Assembly: GCF_018687555.1 (NCBI RefSeq)
Contig: NZ_CP061296.1
Span: 1,627,983-1,691,982, forward strand
Origin: Polynucleobacter sp. MWH-P3-07-1
GTDB lineage: Bacteria > Pseudomonadota > Gammaproteobacteria > Burkholderiales > Burkholderiaceae
DNA length: 64,000 nt
Reading direction: 5' to 3'
A program made the position numbers and the translations under genes. The stretch's first letter is position 1; each line of letters opens with the position of its first letter. This document shows, in pieces, positions 30,386 through 39,703 of the stretch. A model generated the notes under the pieces. That model saw nothing but the letters and a program-made list of their open reading frames with translations, did not search any database and had not been told where the DNA came from.

Positions 30386-31660
30386 CTATTTCGCTTTGAT
30401 AATGCCGCGATAAATCAAAAATGTTGCGAGCAGGCCCATGCCACCAGCCATCGCCATCCAGTAACCAGGGGATGCCTTGTCACCAGTGCTCTCAATCAGC
30501 CAAGTAGACACCAAAGGGGTAAAGCCGCCAAATAATGCTGTTGCCAAGCTATAGGCCAATGAGAAGCCTGTGGTTCTGATCCTCGCAGGAATAATTTCAG
30601 TTAAGGCGGCAACTGTTGCACCGTTATAGCTGCCATATAAAAATGAGAGCCAGAGCTCGACTGCAAGCATATGTTCATAGCTTGGATTGGCAACTAACCA
30701 GCTGAGTGCTGGATATGCCGTAAATAGAGCTAAGCCAGAAAATAAGCCCATGATCGGCCAACGACCGATTCGATCCGATAAGGCGCCCATGACAGGAAGC
30801 CAAATGAAATTCGAGAGCCCAACAAAAAAGGTGATTAATAAACTATCCACTATCGATAATTTCATTACGCTCTTGCCAAAGGTTGGCGTATATACCGTGA
30901 TGAGATAAAACGAAACCGTAGTCATCACAATGAGCATCATGCCAGCAAATACAATCTGCCAATTGATGGCTAGGGTTTGCAAAATTTCTTTAAAAGTAGG
31001 ATGGTGTTTTTCAGCAAGGAATGCTTCGGTCTCTTGTAAAGAACGACGAATTTGAAAAACAACCGGAATAATCATGCAGCCAATAAAGAATGGGATGCGC
31101 CAGCCCCAATCTGACATGACTTCTTTGCTGATGGTTTCATTCAAAAAATATCCCAAGGCTGCAGAGAAGATAATGGCTGCCTGTTGACTAGCAGATTGCC
31201 AGCTAACGTAAAGGCCCTTATGGCCAGGCGTAGCCATCTCTGATAGATAAACTGAAACGCCGCCTAACTCTACTCCCGCAGAAAAACCTTGTAACAAGCG
31301 GCCAAGCAAAACCAAAAGAGGGGCAAGCAAACCAATGCTGGCATATGAGGGGATGAAGGCAACCAAGGCAGTACCCGTAGCCATGATCGAGAGGGTAAGC
31401 ACCAAACCCTTGCGACGACCAATTCTGTCGATATATCCACCCAAAAAGATTGCGCCCAGCGGTCGCATTAAAAACCCGGCGCCAAAGGTAGCGAAGGTCA
31501 GCATTAATGAGGCGTATTCACTGGCTGCGGGAAAGAAAGCTTTTGAAATATAAGTGGCATAGAAGCCGAATAAGAAAAAATCATACATTTCAATAAAGTT
31601 ACCGCTCGTCACCCGAATAACGGTAGATAACTTTGATTGAGGTTTAGCGATTGCTGTCAT
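30386..31660 (-). CDS. MFS transporter, metabolite:H+ symporter (MHS) family, citrate-like
   Basis: A 424-aa, 12-helix permease. The N-terminus [25 protein letters not shown] and the loop [17 protein letters not shown] are characteristic of the MHS subfamily that imports organic acids such as citrate, tricarballylate or alpha-ketoglutarate. Substrate not determined. Its 5' end overlaps the DUF1275 gene by 17 bp. Confidence 0.87.
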   Translation of the reverse strand: MTAIAKPQSKLSTVIRVTSGNFIEMYDFFLFGFYATYISKAFFPAASEYASLMLTFATFGAGFLMRPLGAIFLGGYIDRIGRRKGLVLTLSIMATGTALVAFIPSYASIGLLAPLLVLLGRLLQGFSAGVELGGVSVYLSEMATPGHKGLYVSWQSASQQAAIIFSAALGYFLNETISKEVMSDWGWRIPFFIGCMIIPVVFQIRRSLQETEAFLAEKHHPTFKEILQTLAINWQIVFAGMMLIVMTTVSFYLITVYTPTFGKSVMKLSIVDSLLITFFVGLSNFIWLPVMGALSDRIGRWPIMGLFSGLALFTAYPALSWLVANPSYEHMLAVELWLSFLYGSYNGATVAALTEIIPARIRTTGFSLAYSLATALFGGFTPLVSTWLIESTGDKASPGYWMAMAGGMGLLATFLIYRGIIKAK

Positions 31661-32432
31661 CAGAAACTTTCTTTTCTTTTAATCTTCTCAATATATTTTT
31701 GATATCTTGCAAAACCTGCAATGCCGCAATGATCATTAGCGACAGAGAAAGCGGTACAACTGCAATGAAACCAAACTTTTTAAAACTCATTGCCCCAATA
31801 ATGCCACCCAACAGAAACATTAAAAAGAGGGCAAGATGCATTTTGAGTCTGTTACGGTTGGCTTCAACAAAATATTGTTGATTAGCTGCTTGAGACTTAT
31901 TCCAATAAAGTAACTTACCAAGCTCAATTCCTATATCCGTGATTACCCCTGTCATATGGGTAGTGCGAATTTCTGCTGAAGACGCTTTGGTCACAATAGC
32001 ATTTTGCAATCCCATCACAAAACACAGCAATAAGGCAATTGCAGGGACTGTGAGAGGCACATAAAAGCTGAGATGATCCCCTACAAATCCAAATATCAGC
32101 AATAAGAATGCCTCCACTAAAAGCGGGAGTGCGAATTGACTATGAATGGCTTGTCTACGGCCCCAGCTCACAATGATTGCCGTTGTCATTGCACCCAATA
32201 CAAATGCCACCAGAAGCGCAAGCCCTCCCAAAACTGGCAATAGCCTACTTAAGGCGAGATCATCCCCAATTCCAGCAACGATGCCACTCATATGGGATGT
32301 ATAACGTGCAATCGCCAAAAACCCGCCGGCATTCACTGCGCCAGCGACAAATGCCATGTAAACACCCAGATGAAAATCTGAGCGCATGGATCGATGCGGA
32401 CTAGTGAGGGCCCGTAGAAATTGAACCGGCAT
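31644..32432 (-). CDS. DUF1275 (YoaK-like) membrane protein
   Basis: A 262-aa membrane protein with about six helices. [25 protein letters not shown] and [35 protein letters not shown] are the DUF1275 signatures. The C-terminal 25 residues are basic and cytoplasmic. Function of the family is unknown; the overlap with the MHS transporter suggests cotranscription. Confidence 0.85.
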   Translation of the reverse strand: MPVQFLRALTSPHRSMRSDFHLGVYMAFVAGAVNAGGFLAIARYTSHMSGIVAGIGDDLALSRLLPVLGGLALLVAFVLGAMTTAIIVSWGRRQAIHSQFALPLLVEAFLLLIFGFVGDHLSFYVPLTVPAIALLLCFVMGLQNAIVTKASSAEIRTTHMTGVITDIGIELGKLLYWNKSQAANQQYFVEANRNRLKMHLALFLMFLLGGIIGAMSFKKFGFIAVVPLSLSLMIIAALQVLQDIKNILRRLKEKKVSDDSNR

Positions 32433-32477
32433 GATGCATTCTAAGTCTGGATGAGATTTGCTGGACCACTATTTACT

Positions 32478-32483
32478 TATAAT
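32478..32483 (+). promoter_or_regulatory. Consensus -10 hexamer (TATAAT)
   Basis: A perfect TATAAT six bases before the ATG at 32490. No convincing -35 at 17-bp spacing (TTGCTG at 32458 has 14). It predicts transcription beginning at or very near the start codon. Confidence 0.45.
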
Positions 32484-32489
32484 ATTTTG

Positions 32490-33062
32490 ATGAATTTTCT
32501 CAAGCCCTCAATACGCAGCCTATTAGAGTGTCTTCTAAGCGCCGCCTTATACATGGGTTTCTTCTATTTCAACGGGTACATCACCGCTTCAATTGAAGAC
32601 GCACAAGGGGTTAACTGGATTTTCATTCCCGCTGGCCTGAGAATCTTTTTGGCTCTCATTTTTGATTACGCTGGGGCTGCTGGTTTAATGTTAGCCGCCC
32701 TGCTCATTAACTACATTGGCTTTTATCAAGCTGACCTAGCGACCAATCTGGGTATTAGCATCATTTGTGGCCTAGCGCCTCTGCTCGGCCGACACTTTGT
32801 GATACACAATCTTAAAGTGTCGCCTGATCTAAGCAACATCAGCGTTCAACAATTGTTAGGCAGCATTACGGCTTATTCTTTTTTAAGTTCGGGGCTGCAT
32901 CAACTTTGGTTTATTACGCGCGGATTGGACTCTGGTGGAGCAGACCATTTCATTGCGATGTTCACCGGAGACATGGTGGGCTCAATACTCTTTATTGCCA
33001 TCATTAAATATGGCATTGACTTTATTAAACAACGAAGCAATAAAACAAATCTCTTAGATTAG
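32490..33062 (+). CDS. Membrane protein with MASE1-like N-terminus, unknown function
   Basis: A 190-aa protein with five or six hydrophobic segments. NWIFIPAGLRIFLALIFDYAGAAGLMLAALLINY is reminiscent of the MASE1 sensory membrane domain, but no output domain follows. The ATG at 32490 is chosen because a TATAAT hexamer at 32478-32483 lies 6 bp upstream; translation from the earlier in-frame codon at 32451 would start before the promoter. This spacing would give an almost leaderless transcript. It is divergent from the DUF1275 gene. Confidence 0.7.
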   Translation: MNFLKPSIRSLLECLLSAALYMGFFYFNGYITASIEDAQGVNWIFIPAGLRIFLALIFDYAGAAGLMLAALLINYIGFYQADLATNLGISIICGLAPLLGRHFVIHNLKVSPDLSNISVQQLLGSITAYSFLSSGLHQLWFITRGLDSGGADHFIAMFTGDMVGSILFIAIIKYGIDFIKQRSNKTNLLD

Positions 33063-33071
33063 AGCTTTGTT

Positions 33072-33323
33072 TTATTTTTTGGAATTTTGATCTTCAGCTT
33101 GAGGTTTTGCTGGGGGATTCTGATTAGGTACTGGCTTTAAAGTGGATGGCGGTTTTGCCTGAGCGCCTGGGACAGGATTACTAGTTGCTGGACCTTGGGT
33201 GCCGCCTGTTTTGGTGGGGCTTTTCCCGTCAAATAGCTCGCCAAGTCCTGCCGCATATACAAAGCCGAACCCCAAGGCTGCCAATGCAGCTAAGCTCTGC
33301 AGTGCTTTTGATTTTTTACTCAT
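33072..33323 (-). CDS. Small proline-rich single-pass membrane protein
   Basis: An 83-aa product from the ATG at 33323 (MSKKSK). One hydrophobic segment (residues 8-27) is followed by a Pro/Gly/Thr-rich, likely periplasmic tail ending in QNSKK. It converges on the preceding membrane protein gene. No family recognised. Confidence 0.6.
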   Translation of the reverse strand: MSKKSKALQSLAALAALGFGFVYAAGLGELFDGKSPTKTGGTQGPATSNPVPGAQAKPPSTLKPVPNQNPPAKPQAEDQNSKK

Positions 33324-33356
33324 AGTCAATTGTCTAGCGGCAATATGAAAAGCGCA

Positions 33357-33379
33357 TGAAAAAACCACCCGAAGGTGGC
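33357..33379 (-). terminator. Rho-independent terminator of the second HU gene
   Basis: On the minus strand CCACC, a TTCG-type loop and GGTGG are followed by six T, 19 bp after the HU stop. Nearly the same hairpin occurs in repeats R4, R6 and R11 of the cassette array (46721, 49510, 60768). Confidence 0.9.
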
Positions 33380-33397
33380 TTTTCTTATCAGTGAAGA

Positions 33398-33679
33398 TTA
33401 CTTGCGTTTATTCACTGCATCCTTAAATGCCTTACCAGCAGAAAACTTTGCTGTTTTAGCAGCTGGGATCTTAATTTCTGCGCCAGTGGCAGGATTACGA
33501 CCAACACGGGCTGCGCGCTTGCCTGATTTAAATGTTCCAAAACCGATTAATTGAACATCATCACCTTTAGTAACTGCTTTGATGATTTGCTCAATGGTTG
33601 CGCTCAATACGCGATCTGCTGTTGCTTTAGAGATATCTGCATCGTTTGCAATTTTTTCTACTAATTCTGCTTTATTCAT
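33398..33679 (-). CDS. HU-family DNA-binding protein (second copy)
   Basis: A 93-aa HU protein with [48 protein letters not shown]. Compared with the copy at 19014 it differs mostly in the N-terminal helices and the arm. Two HU chains could form homo- or heterodimers. It has its own terminator downstream. Confidence 0.95.
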   Translation of the reverse strand: MNKAELVEKIANDADISKATADRVLSATIEQIIKAVTKGDDVQLIGFGTFKSGKRAARVGRNPATGAEIKIPAAKTAKFSAGKAFKDAVNKRK

Positions 33680-33947
33680 TTTGTCTCCTGGAGAGTATGC
33701 AATTTAATGTGGGGATTTTTAATAGCCATTTTGTCTAGTGACGAAATTATTGTATGTGCTTATTTAGACTAAAACAATCAGGAAATCACATAAATGTTAA
33801 ATATTTTTTTATCACCAAAATGCTTCTAAATCAGTCCCCATCAGGGTTTCCGAGCATTCTAATATCGACTTTTTGGCCCGTAATGCCGTCTTTTAGTGTG
33901 CAGCAAGGGGGGAATGGACGCCCCAATTTGGAACATGGTTTAGAGGT

Positions 33948-34475
33948 CTACTTCAAGACCTGATGAAGCAATTTCAGAAAACTACCATCTTCTGCATCAA
34001 TTGGCCCCATCCAGTAGGCCTGCGCAATCCCCTGACGATCGACCAGATAAGTAGTTGGAATGCCCCTCACTTTCCAAGCACGATAGGTCAGACTGCTGTT
34101 ATCTAAAACAATAGGCAATGCGGCTTCTGAAAATAAGTTTGATTGAAGAAACGTTTTAATCCGCGGCCTGGATTCAGCAAGATTCACTGCTAGCACTACT
34201 AAGCCTTGGGATTCATATTTTTCTTGCAGATAGATGAGTTCACTAAACTCTTCTTTACAGGGCTCACACCAGCTCGCCCAAAAGTTCACGAGAACTACCT
34301 TCCCTTTGTATTGCCGAAGACTAATTGTTTGGCCTGCAAGATTATTCAGCTCTAGGGAAAGAGGTACTTTTAGCCCCAAGCCAGAAACCGGAGCCCATTC
34401 CGCATGGGCGTAAGCGGGGATCGCCAGAAACACAAGCGCACAATAACGCACCAGCGCATTTCTGATATTTAGCAT
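33948..34475 (-). CDS. TlpA/ResA-like thioredoxin-fold protein, exported
   Basis: A 175-aa protein with an N-terminal signal or anchor (residues 8-26, YCALVFLAIPAYAHA) and a thioredoxin domain. The redox motif WCEPC is in VNFWASWCEPCKEEF and the cis-Pro in RGIPTTYLVD. Such proteins reduce disulfides in the periplasm, often for cytochrome c maturation. It starts 3 bp after the transglutaminase-like gene stop. Confidence 0.9.
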   Translation of the reverse strand: MLNIRNALVRYCALVFLAIPAYAHAEWAPVSGLGLKVPLSLELNNLAGQTISLRQYKGKVVLVNFWASWCEPCKEEFSELIYLQEKYESQGLVVLAVNLAESRPRIKTFLQSNLFSEAALPIVLDNSSLTYRAWKVRGIPTTYLVDRQGIAQAYWMGPIDAEDGSFLKLLHQVLK

Positions 34476-34478
34476 GAA

Positions 34479-35576
34479 CTAGTCAATGCGCTTGCTGGTG
34501 ATTTTGTATTTGAAATTGACTGGATCTAAAGAATCTAAGCGGCCCTCTTTAGTTTCCCCTTGGGGATACATTAAAAAAGGAATCTTTCCCTTGCCGCCTA
34601 ATTTGGATCCTGGCAAAGCAATGTCATGACCATAGTTATAAGGCATCCAATTCATTTCCCAATTACCAAACAAATAATCACGTATTGCAATCACCTTAGG
34701 GTCATTCAAAGTAAGATTTCCTGGCTCCTCGAGAATCACCTTACGTACGTCAGCAGGATCTACCGCCACCCAACCAAAGCCTTTAGCAAAGAACTCGGCA
34801 CGACAATGTTGCGCCTTACTAATGTCTGCAGATCTGCCTAGGCTTTTATAGCCTCTTGCAGAATCATCCACCCGAATACCGTATACATCTCTTGCAGGGA
34901 TGCCTGCAGATCTAGCAAGGGCGACATAAACAGCATTAATGTCAGCACACTTCCCACCAAGATTATTCGTTTCTAGCATGAGCTTGACATCACCCACTCC
35001 GCAGCCTTTAGTGGCAGGATCGCGATAGGTGTTCTCAACCACCCAGTTATATATCGCCTTTGCTTTTTCAATGTCACTCGCGTTTTTAGGAAGCGGCTTG
35101 AGAATCTGATTGACTTTTTCTTTAACGATTCCATCGGTTGGCAAAAACTCTGTGGCGTGAGTCCAGTAAGCATGCTCTTCTTTACTCAAGATCAAGGCCT
35201 GATTAAATTGTCTAGAGAGGGTATTGCGTTCACGAGTGGCAATTAAAAATGTGCTGACTAAATTGCGGCTACTGCTTGAGGCATCCCACTGGCCCCACAG
35301 CATGCGAGTATCGCCTGTTGGGGTTTTAAACACACTCGCCTGTTTTGCATCACCATCCGTTGCAATAGAGATGGTCTTAAAGTAATCTGTATCTTTACTT
35401 AAGGGCAAAGGTATCCAAGCCTGGACAGGCTGATTAGGGGCATCAATGCTCAACTCAGTGGTGATCTCATAGCACTTCCAGTTATCTCCCTCAGCAAAGC
35501 TGCTAAATGGGTAAAGGGATGGCAGAGCTAGGGCTCCCAAAGTGTTTTGAATAAATGCGCGGCGAGAAATCTTCAT
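34479..35576 (-). CDS. Tat-exported transglutaminase-like cysteine protein
   Basis: A 365-aa protein with a twin-arginine signal (SRRAFIQNTLGALALPSLY) and a transglutaminase-like core: the Cys in NLGGKCADINAVYVALARSAGIPARDVYGI, the His in AQHCRAEFF and the Asp in AVDPADVRK complete a papain-like triad. The family includes amidases and peptidases acting in the periplasm. It probably forms a two-gene operon with the TlpA-like gene. Confidence 0.86.
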   Translation of the reverse strand: MKISRRAFIQNTLGALALPSLYPFSSFAEGDNWKCYEITTELSIDAPNQPVQAWIPLPLSKDTDYFKTISIATDGDAKQASVFKTPTGDTRMLWGQWDASSSSRNLVSTFLIATRERNTLSRQFNQALILSKEEHAYWTHATEFLPTDGIVKEKVNQILKPLPKNASDIEKAKAIYNWVVENTYRDPATKGCGVGDVKLMLETNNLGGKCADINAVYVALARSAGIPARDVYGIRVDDSARGYKSLGRSADISKAQHCRAEFFAKGFGWVAVDPADVRKVILEEPGNLTLNDPKVIAIRDYLFGNWEMNWMPYNYGHDIALPGSKLGGKGKIPFLMYPQGETKEGRLDSLDPVNFKYKITSKRID

Positions 35577-35642
35577 AAGGCCTTCAGTGATCGAGTCTGC
35601 TCAAATTATAGGCTCGGTCCTTTATCCCATGAGATGGAAAAT

Positions 35643-35662
35643 AAAAACCGCCCGAAGGCGGC
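35643..35662 (-). terminator. Rho-independent terminator after the 50-aa gene
   Basis: On the minus strand CCGCC, a TTCG loop and GGCGG are followed by five T, 25 bp after the stop of the small gene at 35687. It supports that short gene being transcribed. Confidence 0.82.
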
Positions 35663-35686
35663 TTTAGCAAATAGGAGAATGCCTAA

Positions 35687-35839
35687 TTAATGAGCCTGCC
35701 ATTGCAAATGACCTGCTTCGATATAAGAGAGCACTTTATTCTTGGAAGGCGCAATATCGTCGCCGTTTAAAACCGATGCACTGACAGCTCCAGCAAAGAA
35801 AGCAATTACCGCAACCAATAAGTAAGCAAATTTATTCAT
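35687..35839 (-). CDS. Small single-pass membrane or secreted protein (50 aa)
   Basis: Reads MNKFAYLLVAVIAFFAGAVS then a hydrophilic tail ending HLQWQAH. A hydrophobic segment (residues 5-20) with an alanine-rich end could be a signal peptide or anchor. It has a good terminator downstream (35643-35662) and about 105 bp upstream before the tautomerase gene. An in-frame ATG two codons earlier (35845) is possible. No family recognised. Confidence 0.6.
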   Translation of the reverse strand: MNKFAYLLVAVIAFFAGAVSASVLNGDDIAPSKNKVLSYIEAGHLQWQAH

Positions 35840-35946
35840 CGTCATCCCCCACAGTGATTAATCAAGAACTTCTGCAAACACTATGCGGTATCTTTGTGTC
35901 ATATTGTTGAATGTTTTATGACAAGTTAGTAAAGACTGTTCCTTAA

Positions 35947-36336
35947 TTAGTCTTTGGGTGCGTATTGCATAGCACCATTACCAAAAGACCAGTTTTCTTT
36001 ATTGACCTCAACTAAGTTAATCACAATATCTTGGGGTCTTAGCTTAAGCTTGGCCACCAAAGCTTCATTGATCGCTTTATAAAACTGCTGCTTCATCTCA
36101 GTGCTTCTGCCTTCATTGAGCGTCACCTGAATAAAGATGATGCCCTCTGAATACTCAATCCCCAAATAGCTTTTAGGGATGACTAATTCATTTGTGTCGT
36201 GTTTGGTAATCACCTGAAATTTATCGTCTTCGGGCACATTGATATGCTCGCGCATCGCCTGAAAAATGATGTCACCCACCTGTTGAGCAACTCCATCAGG
36301 ATATTTTTTACTTAAGTCGATTCTGACAAATGGCAT
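35947..36336 (-). CDS. Tautomerase-family protein (MIF/4-OT superfamily)
   Basis: A 129-aa protein starting MPFVRIDLSKKY; the Pro exposed after Met removal is the catalytic base of this superfamily. Two beta-alpha-beta units fit the fused Tautomerase_2 type: residues 1-60 and 60-120 (IIFIQVTLNEGRSTEMKQQFYKAINEALVAK). The physiological substrate is unknown. Confidence 0.87.
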   Translation of the reverse strand: MPFVRIDLSKKYPDGVAQQVGDIIFQAMREHINVPEDDKFQVITKHDTNELVIPKSYLGIEYSEGIIFIQVTLNEGRSTEMKQQFYKAINEALVAKLKLRPQDIVINLVEVNKENWSFGNGAMQYAPKD

Positions 36337-36370
36337 GAGAGACTCCTTTTCATCTTTTCCAAATCTTACT

Positions 36371-37012
36371 TTATGAGTGCATTACCGTGCCATGATAAAA
36401 ATATTGCCCCAGTCCAAGTGTGAAAATAAAATTTCCATAGAGGGCGTGCTCTATACAAACTAAGGCCAAAGACCGAGATCGCGAATAGGTGCTAGCAAAT
36501 AATAGACCACCAATCAGAGACATCGCTGGGGCAAGTACATTATGCAAAAAAAGATGGGCCATTCCAAATGCGATGGCGCTGGCGATTACCCAATATCGCC
36601 CATGCACAAACAATGGCCGATAGCGCTCATACATAAAAGCGCGATAGATTATTTCTTGGGGTACAACCGATAAAACGGGATACAGAATCATTACCAGCAA
36701 CCACAGGCCAGCATCGCGTCGATACAAACTAAATATTGACTCAGGCATAAAGCTCACCATCACTGCAGCAATCATGATGGCCAATGGTATGAAGCGATAA
36801 AAAATTCTCAGCAAGGATGATTTATTTACCGCATGCCAGCCCCAAAGCGTTTTCAAGCTGATGCTTTGATGATGCAGATACCAGAAGCAAAGGAGCCCGG
36901 CTGCCCACAACAATGGAATGAACCAAATTGCGGAGTGCAAGAGCATCAAAGCGAAAGGGGAAACTAGAGAAAAAAGTGCCAGCTCGCACCACAACCAAAA
37001 AGTCATACGCAT
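36371..37012 (-). CDS. CPBP-family intramembrane glutamic protease
   Basis: A 213-aa membrane protein with several hydrophobic segments. The Abi/CPBP motif is clear in VVPQEIIYRAFMYERYRPLF (Glu plus Arg), with the His region FGMAHLFLHNVLAPAMSLIGGLLFA. Roles in the family include prenyl-protein processing and peptide self-immunity. No bacteriocin-like gene is adjacent. Confidence 0.87.
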   Translation of the reverse strand: MRMTFWLWCELALFSLVSPFALMLLHSAIWFIPLLWAAGLLCFWYLHHQSISLKTLWGWHAVNKSSLLRIFYRFIPLAIMIAAVMVSFMPESIFSLYRRDAGLWLLVMILYPVLSVVPQEIIYRAFMYERYRPLFVHGRYWVIASAIAFGMAHLFLHNVLAPAMSLIGGLLFASTYSRSRSLALVCIEHALYGNFIFTLGLGQYFYHGTVMHS

Positions 37013-37115
37013 CCGAAAATATATAGTTAGCGTTCTTTATATACCTAATTAGCACCTGCTGCTGGTGAAAGACTATCTTGACTTAAACTAAGCCCTACTT
37101 TGCAGCGGGGTTCAA

Positions 37116-37466
37116 ATGGTTTGGATTATGACGAAGTATCTGCTAACGGCCGGAATGGTAGTGCTGGCCTCTGAAGTAGCCAAGCGCAGCGATCGCTTGG
37201 GCGGTTTAATCGGCGCCCTCCCTCTGATGACCCTGCTAACCTTGTTTTGGCTCTATATCGAAAACCAAGGTGAAGAGAAGATTGCTAATCATGCCTATTA
37301 CACATTTTGGTATGTGCTCCCAACCCTACCGATGTTTTTATTATTTCCCTATTTATTGCCTAAGTTAGGTTTTTGGTTAACGATGGGCGCATCTATCGCT
37401 TGCACCATCCTCTGTTTTGCTTTGTTTGCCTTTGTGACAAAAAACTTTGGTATTGAGTTACTTTAA
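37116..37466 (+). CDS. DUF3147-family membrane protein
   Basis: A 116-aa protein with four hydrophobic segments. The TKYLLTAGMVVLASEVAKRSDRLGGLIGALPLMTLL stretch matches my recollection of the DUF3147 family. ATG 37116 or the in-frame ATG 37128 could be used. It converges on the O-GlcNAc-transferase-like gene with 34 bp between the stops. Confidence 0.75.
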   Translation: MVWIMTKYLLTAGMVVLASEVAKRSDRLGGLIGALPLMTLLTLFWLYIENQGEEKIANHAYYTFWYVLPTLPMFLLFPYLLPKLGFWLTMGASIACTILCFALFAFVTKNFGIELL

Positions 37467-37500
37467 ATACAAATAGCAATAAATGGCCCGAATATACCTG

Positions 37501-39492
37501 CTAATTCTTTATAAAGATGTGCTCTGGAGGCAAACCATCTAGATATCGCCGATACATCTCGCTATAAGCCGACTCAATATGTCTCGTAAATAGCTTGCTA
37601 TTAAATAAGGGTTTTAATAATCGATTAGCCTCAAGTTTCGCTCTTAGTTTGTTTAATTTTTCAGGATTTTTGGCAAGCTCAATTGCGAGATCTTCGTACT
37701 GCGCAGGGGTTTCAGTAATAAGCTCTGGGAGATCAATTGCAGTGAGAAGACTTGCTGATACCCTACTTGCAAAAGACTTTCCTACCATTGTCAAAATTGG
37801 CAATCCGACCCACAAGGCATCGCTAGCTGTAGTATGAGCTGTATAGGGAAAGGTATCTAGAAATAAATCTGCAAGACGTTGGCGTGCCAAATGCTCTGAA
37901 TGCTCTACGCGGCCAGAAAAAATTAATCGCCTATTATCTATTCCTCTTACGGATGCTTCTTTGATGAGATTTTCTTTAGCCTCTAGATTATCTTCAAACA
38001 ACCAAAGAACGCTATCGTCTACTTTTTTCAAAATATCACACCAAGTATCAAATGTTGTTGGTGTTATTTTGTAATTTGCATTAAAGCAACAAAAAATAAA
38101 TCCACTTTCAGGCAATCCCAATTCAGCCTTAGAAAATACTTTACTGGCTATCGCTCGCCTTGAATCATTGACTTGATAACTATTGGGTAAATATGCAATT
38201 TTTTCAGTATAGAAAGATTGACTTGCATCTGGAATTAAAGTTGGATCAGCAATAACATAATCCATATACTCTGCGCCAGTGGTTCCAGGATATCCCAAGT
38301 AGCTTACTTGAATTGGGGCGGCTCTCAATGCAAAGATGTCCATGCGACCGTCCTGAGTAAACCCCTTGAGGTCAATGGCAATATCAATCTGGAGCTCTCG
38401 CGCAAGCTCTACAACCTCAGAATCTGAAAGATTTCGGACATCATGAAAATTGTCCACGGCGTCCATGCAACGTTGACGCATTTCATCATGAACATTGGGG
38501 CCATATGAGAACGCATGAATTTCGAAATCGTCTTTGTTATGTAATTCGAGCATCTCTGCAATAAGGTATGTAGTTGCATGATTGTGTAGGTCGGCCGAAA
38601 AATAGCCAATTCGAATTTGACTATTTTTGTCCCCACTGAATATGGGCCCAAGGTTATTTTTAGGAGGGAAATTAACTTCACTAAAATTCATTGCGGCTTT
38701 TTTATGAAGCACAGCATCGTCATTGAGCGCCAAAAAGACAAACGGATTAACATTTTTATTAAAGTTTTTTAATTTAATAATATTATCTTCGTATCTTTTT
38801 AAATCAGACCAGCTACATGCTCTAGTTATGGAAGAGAGCATGCCGCCATAGTCCCACTCACCTACAGTTTCCGGATACATCTTGACCAATTGCCCAAAGA
38901 CATCAATTGCCTCGGTGTACCGCTTTAAATCATTTAATGCACATGCCTTGTTAAATAATGCTTCAGAAAAATCTGGCTTCAGTCTAATTGCAGAATCATA
39001 GGCATCGATTGCTTTTTCATGATTTTTTAATTGATCAAAAATTTTCCCGATATTGTAAAAAAGCTCATAGGAATCCCCTCTCAAATCGAGTGCTTTTTGA
39101 TACCAAATTAGGGCATTTTCTTTTTCGCCCAAGCTGGCGCATGCAGTTCCTAGATCATGAAGCCCTTCAAAAAAGTTTCCGGCCCGATTTAGAGCCTCAG
39201 TGAAATAATATTTCGCCTCTTTAAATTGTCTTTTTTCTAAAAAAGAGTCGCCTAGGTAATACAGCGCAGCCGCTGATGGCCCTTCGCTCTGACAGGCTCT
39301 TTGTAAGAGTGTGTGAGCTACATCTTTATTCCCCTGATTTGACTCGATATAGGCAAGTAGCTCATTTGCTTTTGAGTTATTAAAATCAAGCTCAATAACT
39401 TTATTCAGTATTTCATTAGCAAATGGATAATTATTATCTCGAAAGTAATGTTCTGCCAATTCAAGTAGTCGGTCATTTTCTTTAGAATTCAT
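37501..39492 (-). CDS. TPR-containing O-GlcNAc transferase-like (SPINDLY/OGT family GT41)
   Basis: A 663-aa protein. Residues about 1-215 are tandem tetratricopeptide repeats. The C-terminal half has the GT41 motifs IRIGYFSADLHNHATTYL, SYLGYPGTTGAEYMDYVIAD and DLFLDTFPYTAHTTASDALWVGLPIL. Bacterial members transfer sugar to Ser/Thr of surface proteins such as flagellins. No flagellar gene is in the window, so the acceptor is unknown. It is A+T-richer than the backbone to its left. Confidence 0.92.
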   Translation of the reverse strand: MNSKENDRLLELAEHYFRDNNYPFANEILNKVIELDFNNSKANELLAYIESNQGNKDVAHTLLQRACQSEGPSAAALYYLGDSFLEKRQFKEAKYYFTEALNRAGNFFEGLHDLGTACASLGEKENALIWYQKALDLRGDSYELFYNIGKIFDQLKNHEKAIDAYDSAIRLKPDFSEALFNKACALNDLKRYTEAIDVFGQLVKMYPETVGEWDYGGMLSSITRACSWSDLKRYEDNIIKLKNFNKNVNPFVFLALNDDAVLHKKAAMNFSEVNFPPKNNLGPIFSGDKNSQIRIGYFSADLHNHATTYLIAEMLELHNKDDFEIHAFSYGPNVHDEMRQRCMDAVDNFHDVRNLSDSEVVELARELQIDIAIDLKGFTQDGRMDIFALRAAPIQVSYLGYPGTTGAEYMDYVIADPTLIPDASQSFYTEKIAYLPNSYQVNDSRRAIASKVFSKAELGLPESGFIFCCFNANYKITPTTFDTWCDILKKVDDSVLWLFEDNLEAKENLIKEASVRGIDNRRLIFSGRVEHSEHLARQRLADLFLDTFPYTAHTTASDALWVGLPILTMVGKSFASRVSASLLTAIDLPELITETPAQYEDLAIELAKNPEKLNKLRAKLEANRLLKPLFNSKLFTRHIESAYSEMYRRYLDGLPPEHIFIKN

Positions 39493-39703
39493 AGTCCACT
39501 ACAGTTTACAAAATATGGATGCCCAGAATGGAGATAAGAAGGCCTTTTAATAATTGCATACTGTCTTTGCCTTAGAGTCTAGCCCTTAAATTGAAGGATT
39601 CATGTGAATTCTTTTTAGGTCAGCGAGTAAGTTATTAGGCAATATAGCCCTCTAAGCCCTAAGGCTAGTGATAACATTGTTTATCAACAATATTCCCGTT
39701 TCA

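Noticed and set aside
33680..33947. Gap between HU and the TlpA-like gene as a hidden gene
   Set aside because: The 268 bases hold HU promoter-like A+T-rich DNA and a frame of 69 codons on the plus strand without good composition or start signal.
37467..37500. A possible further repeat remnant (GGCCCGAATATACCTG before the GT41 stop)
   Set aside because: Only a few scattered matches to the tail and hairpin; too short to distinguish from chance, so the array is taken to begin at 42453.
39493..39703. Intergenic DNA between the two TPR genes as a repeat copy
   Set aside because: No tRNA fragment, hairpin or palindrome of the array could be aligned; it is probably just the divergent promoter region.
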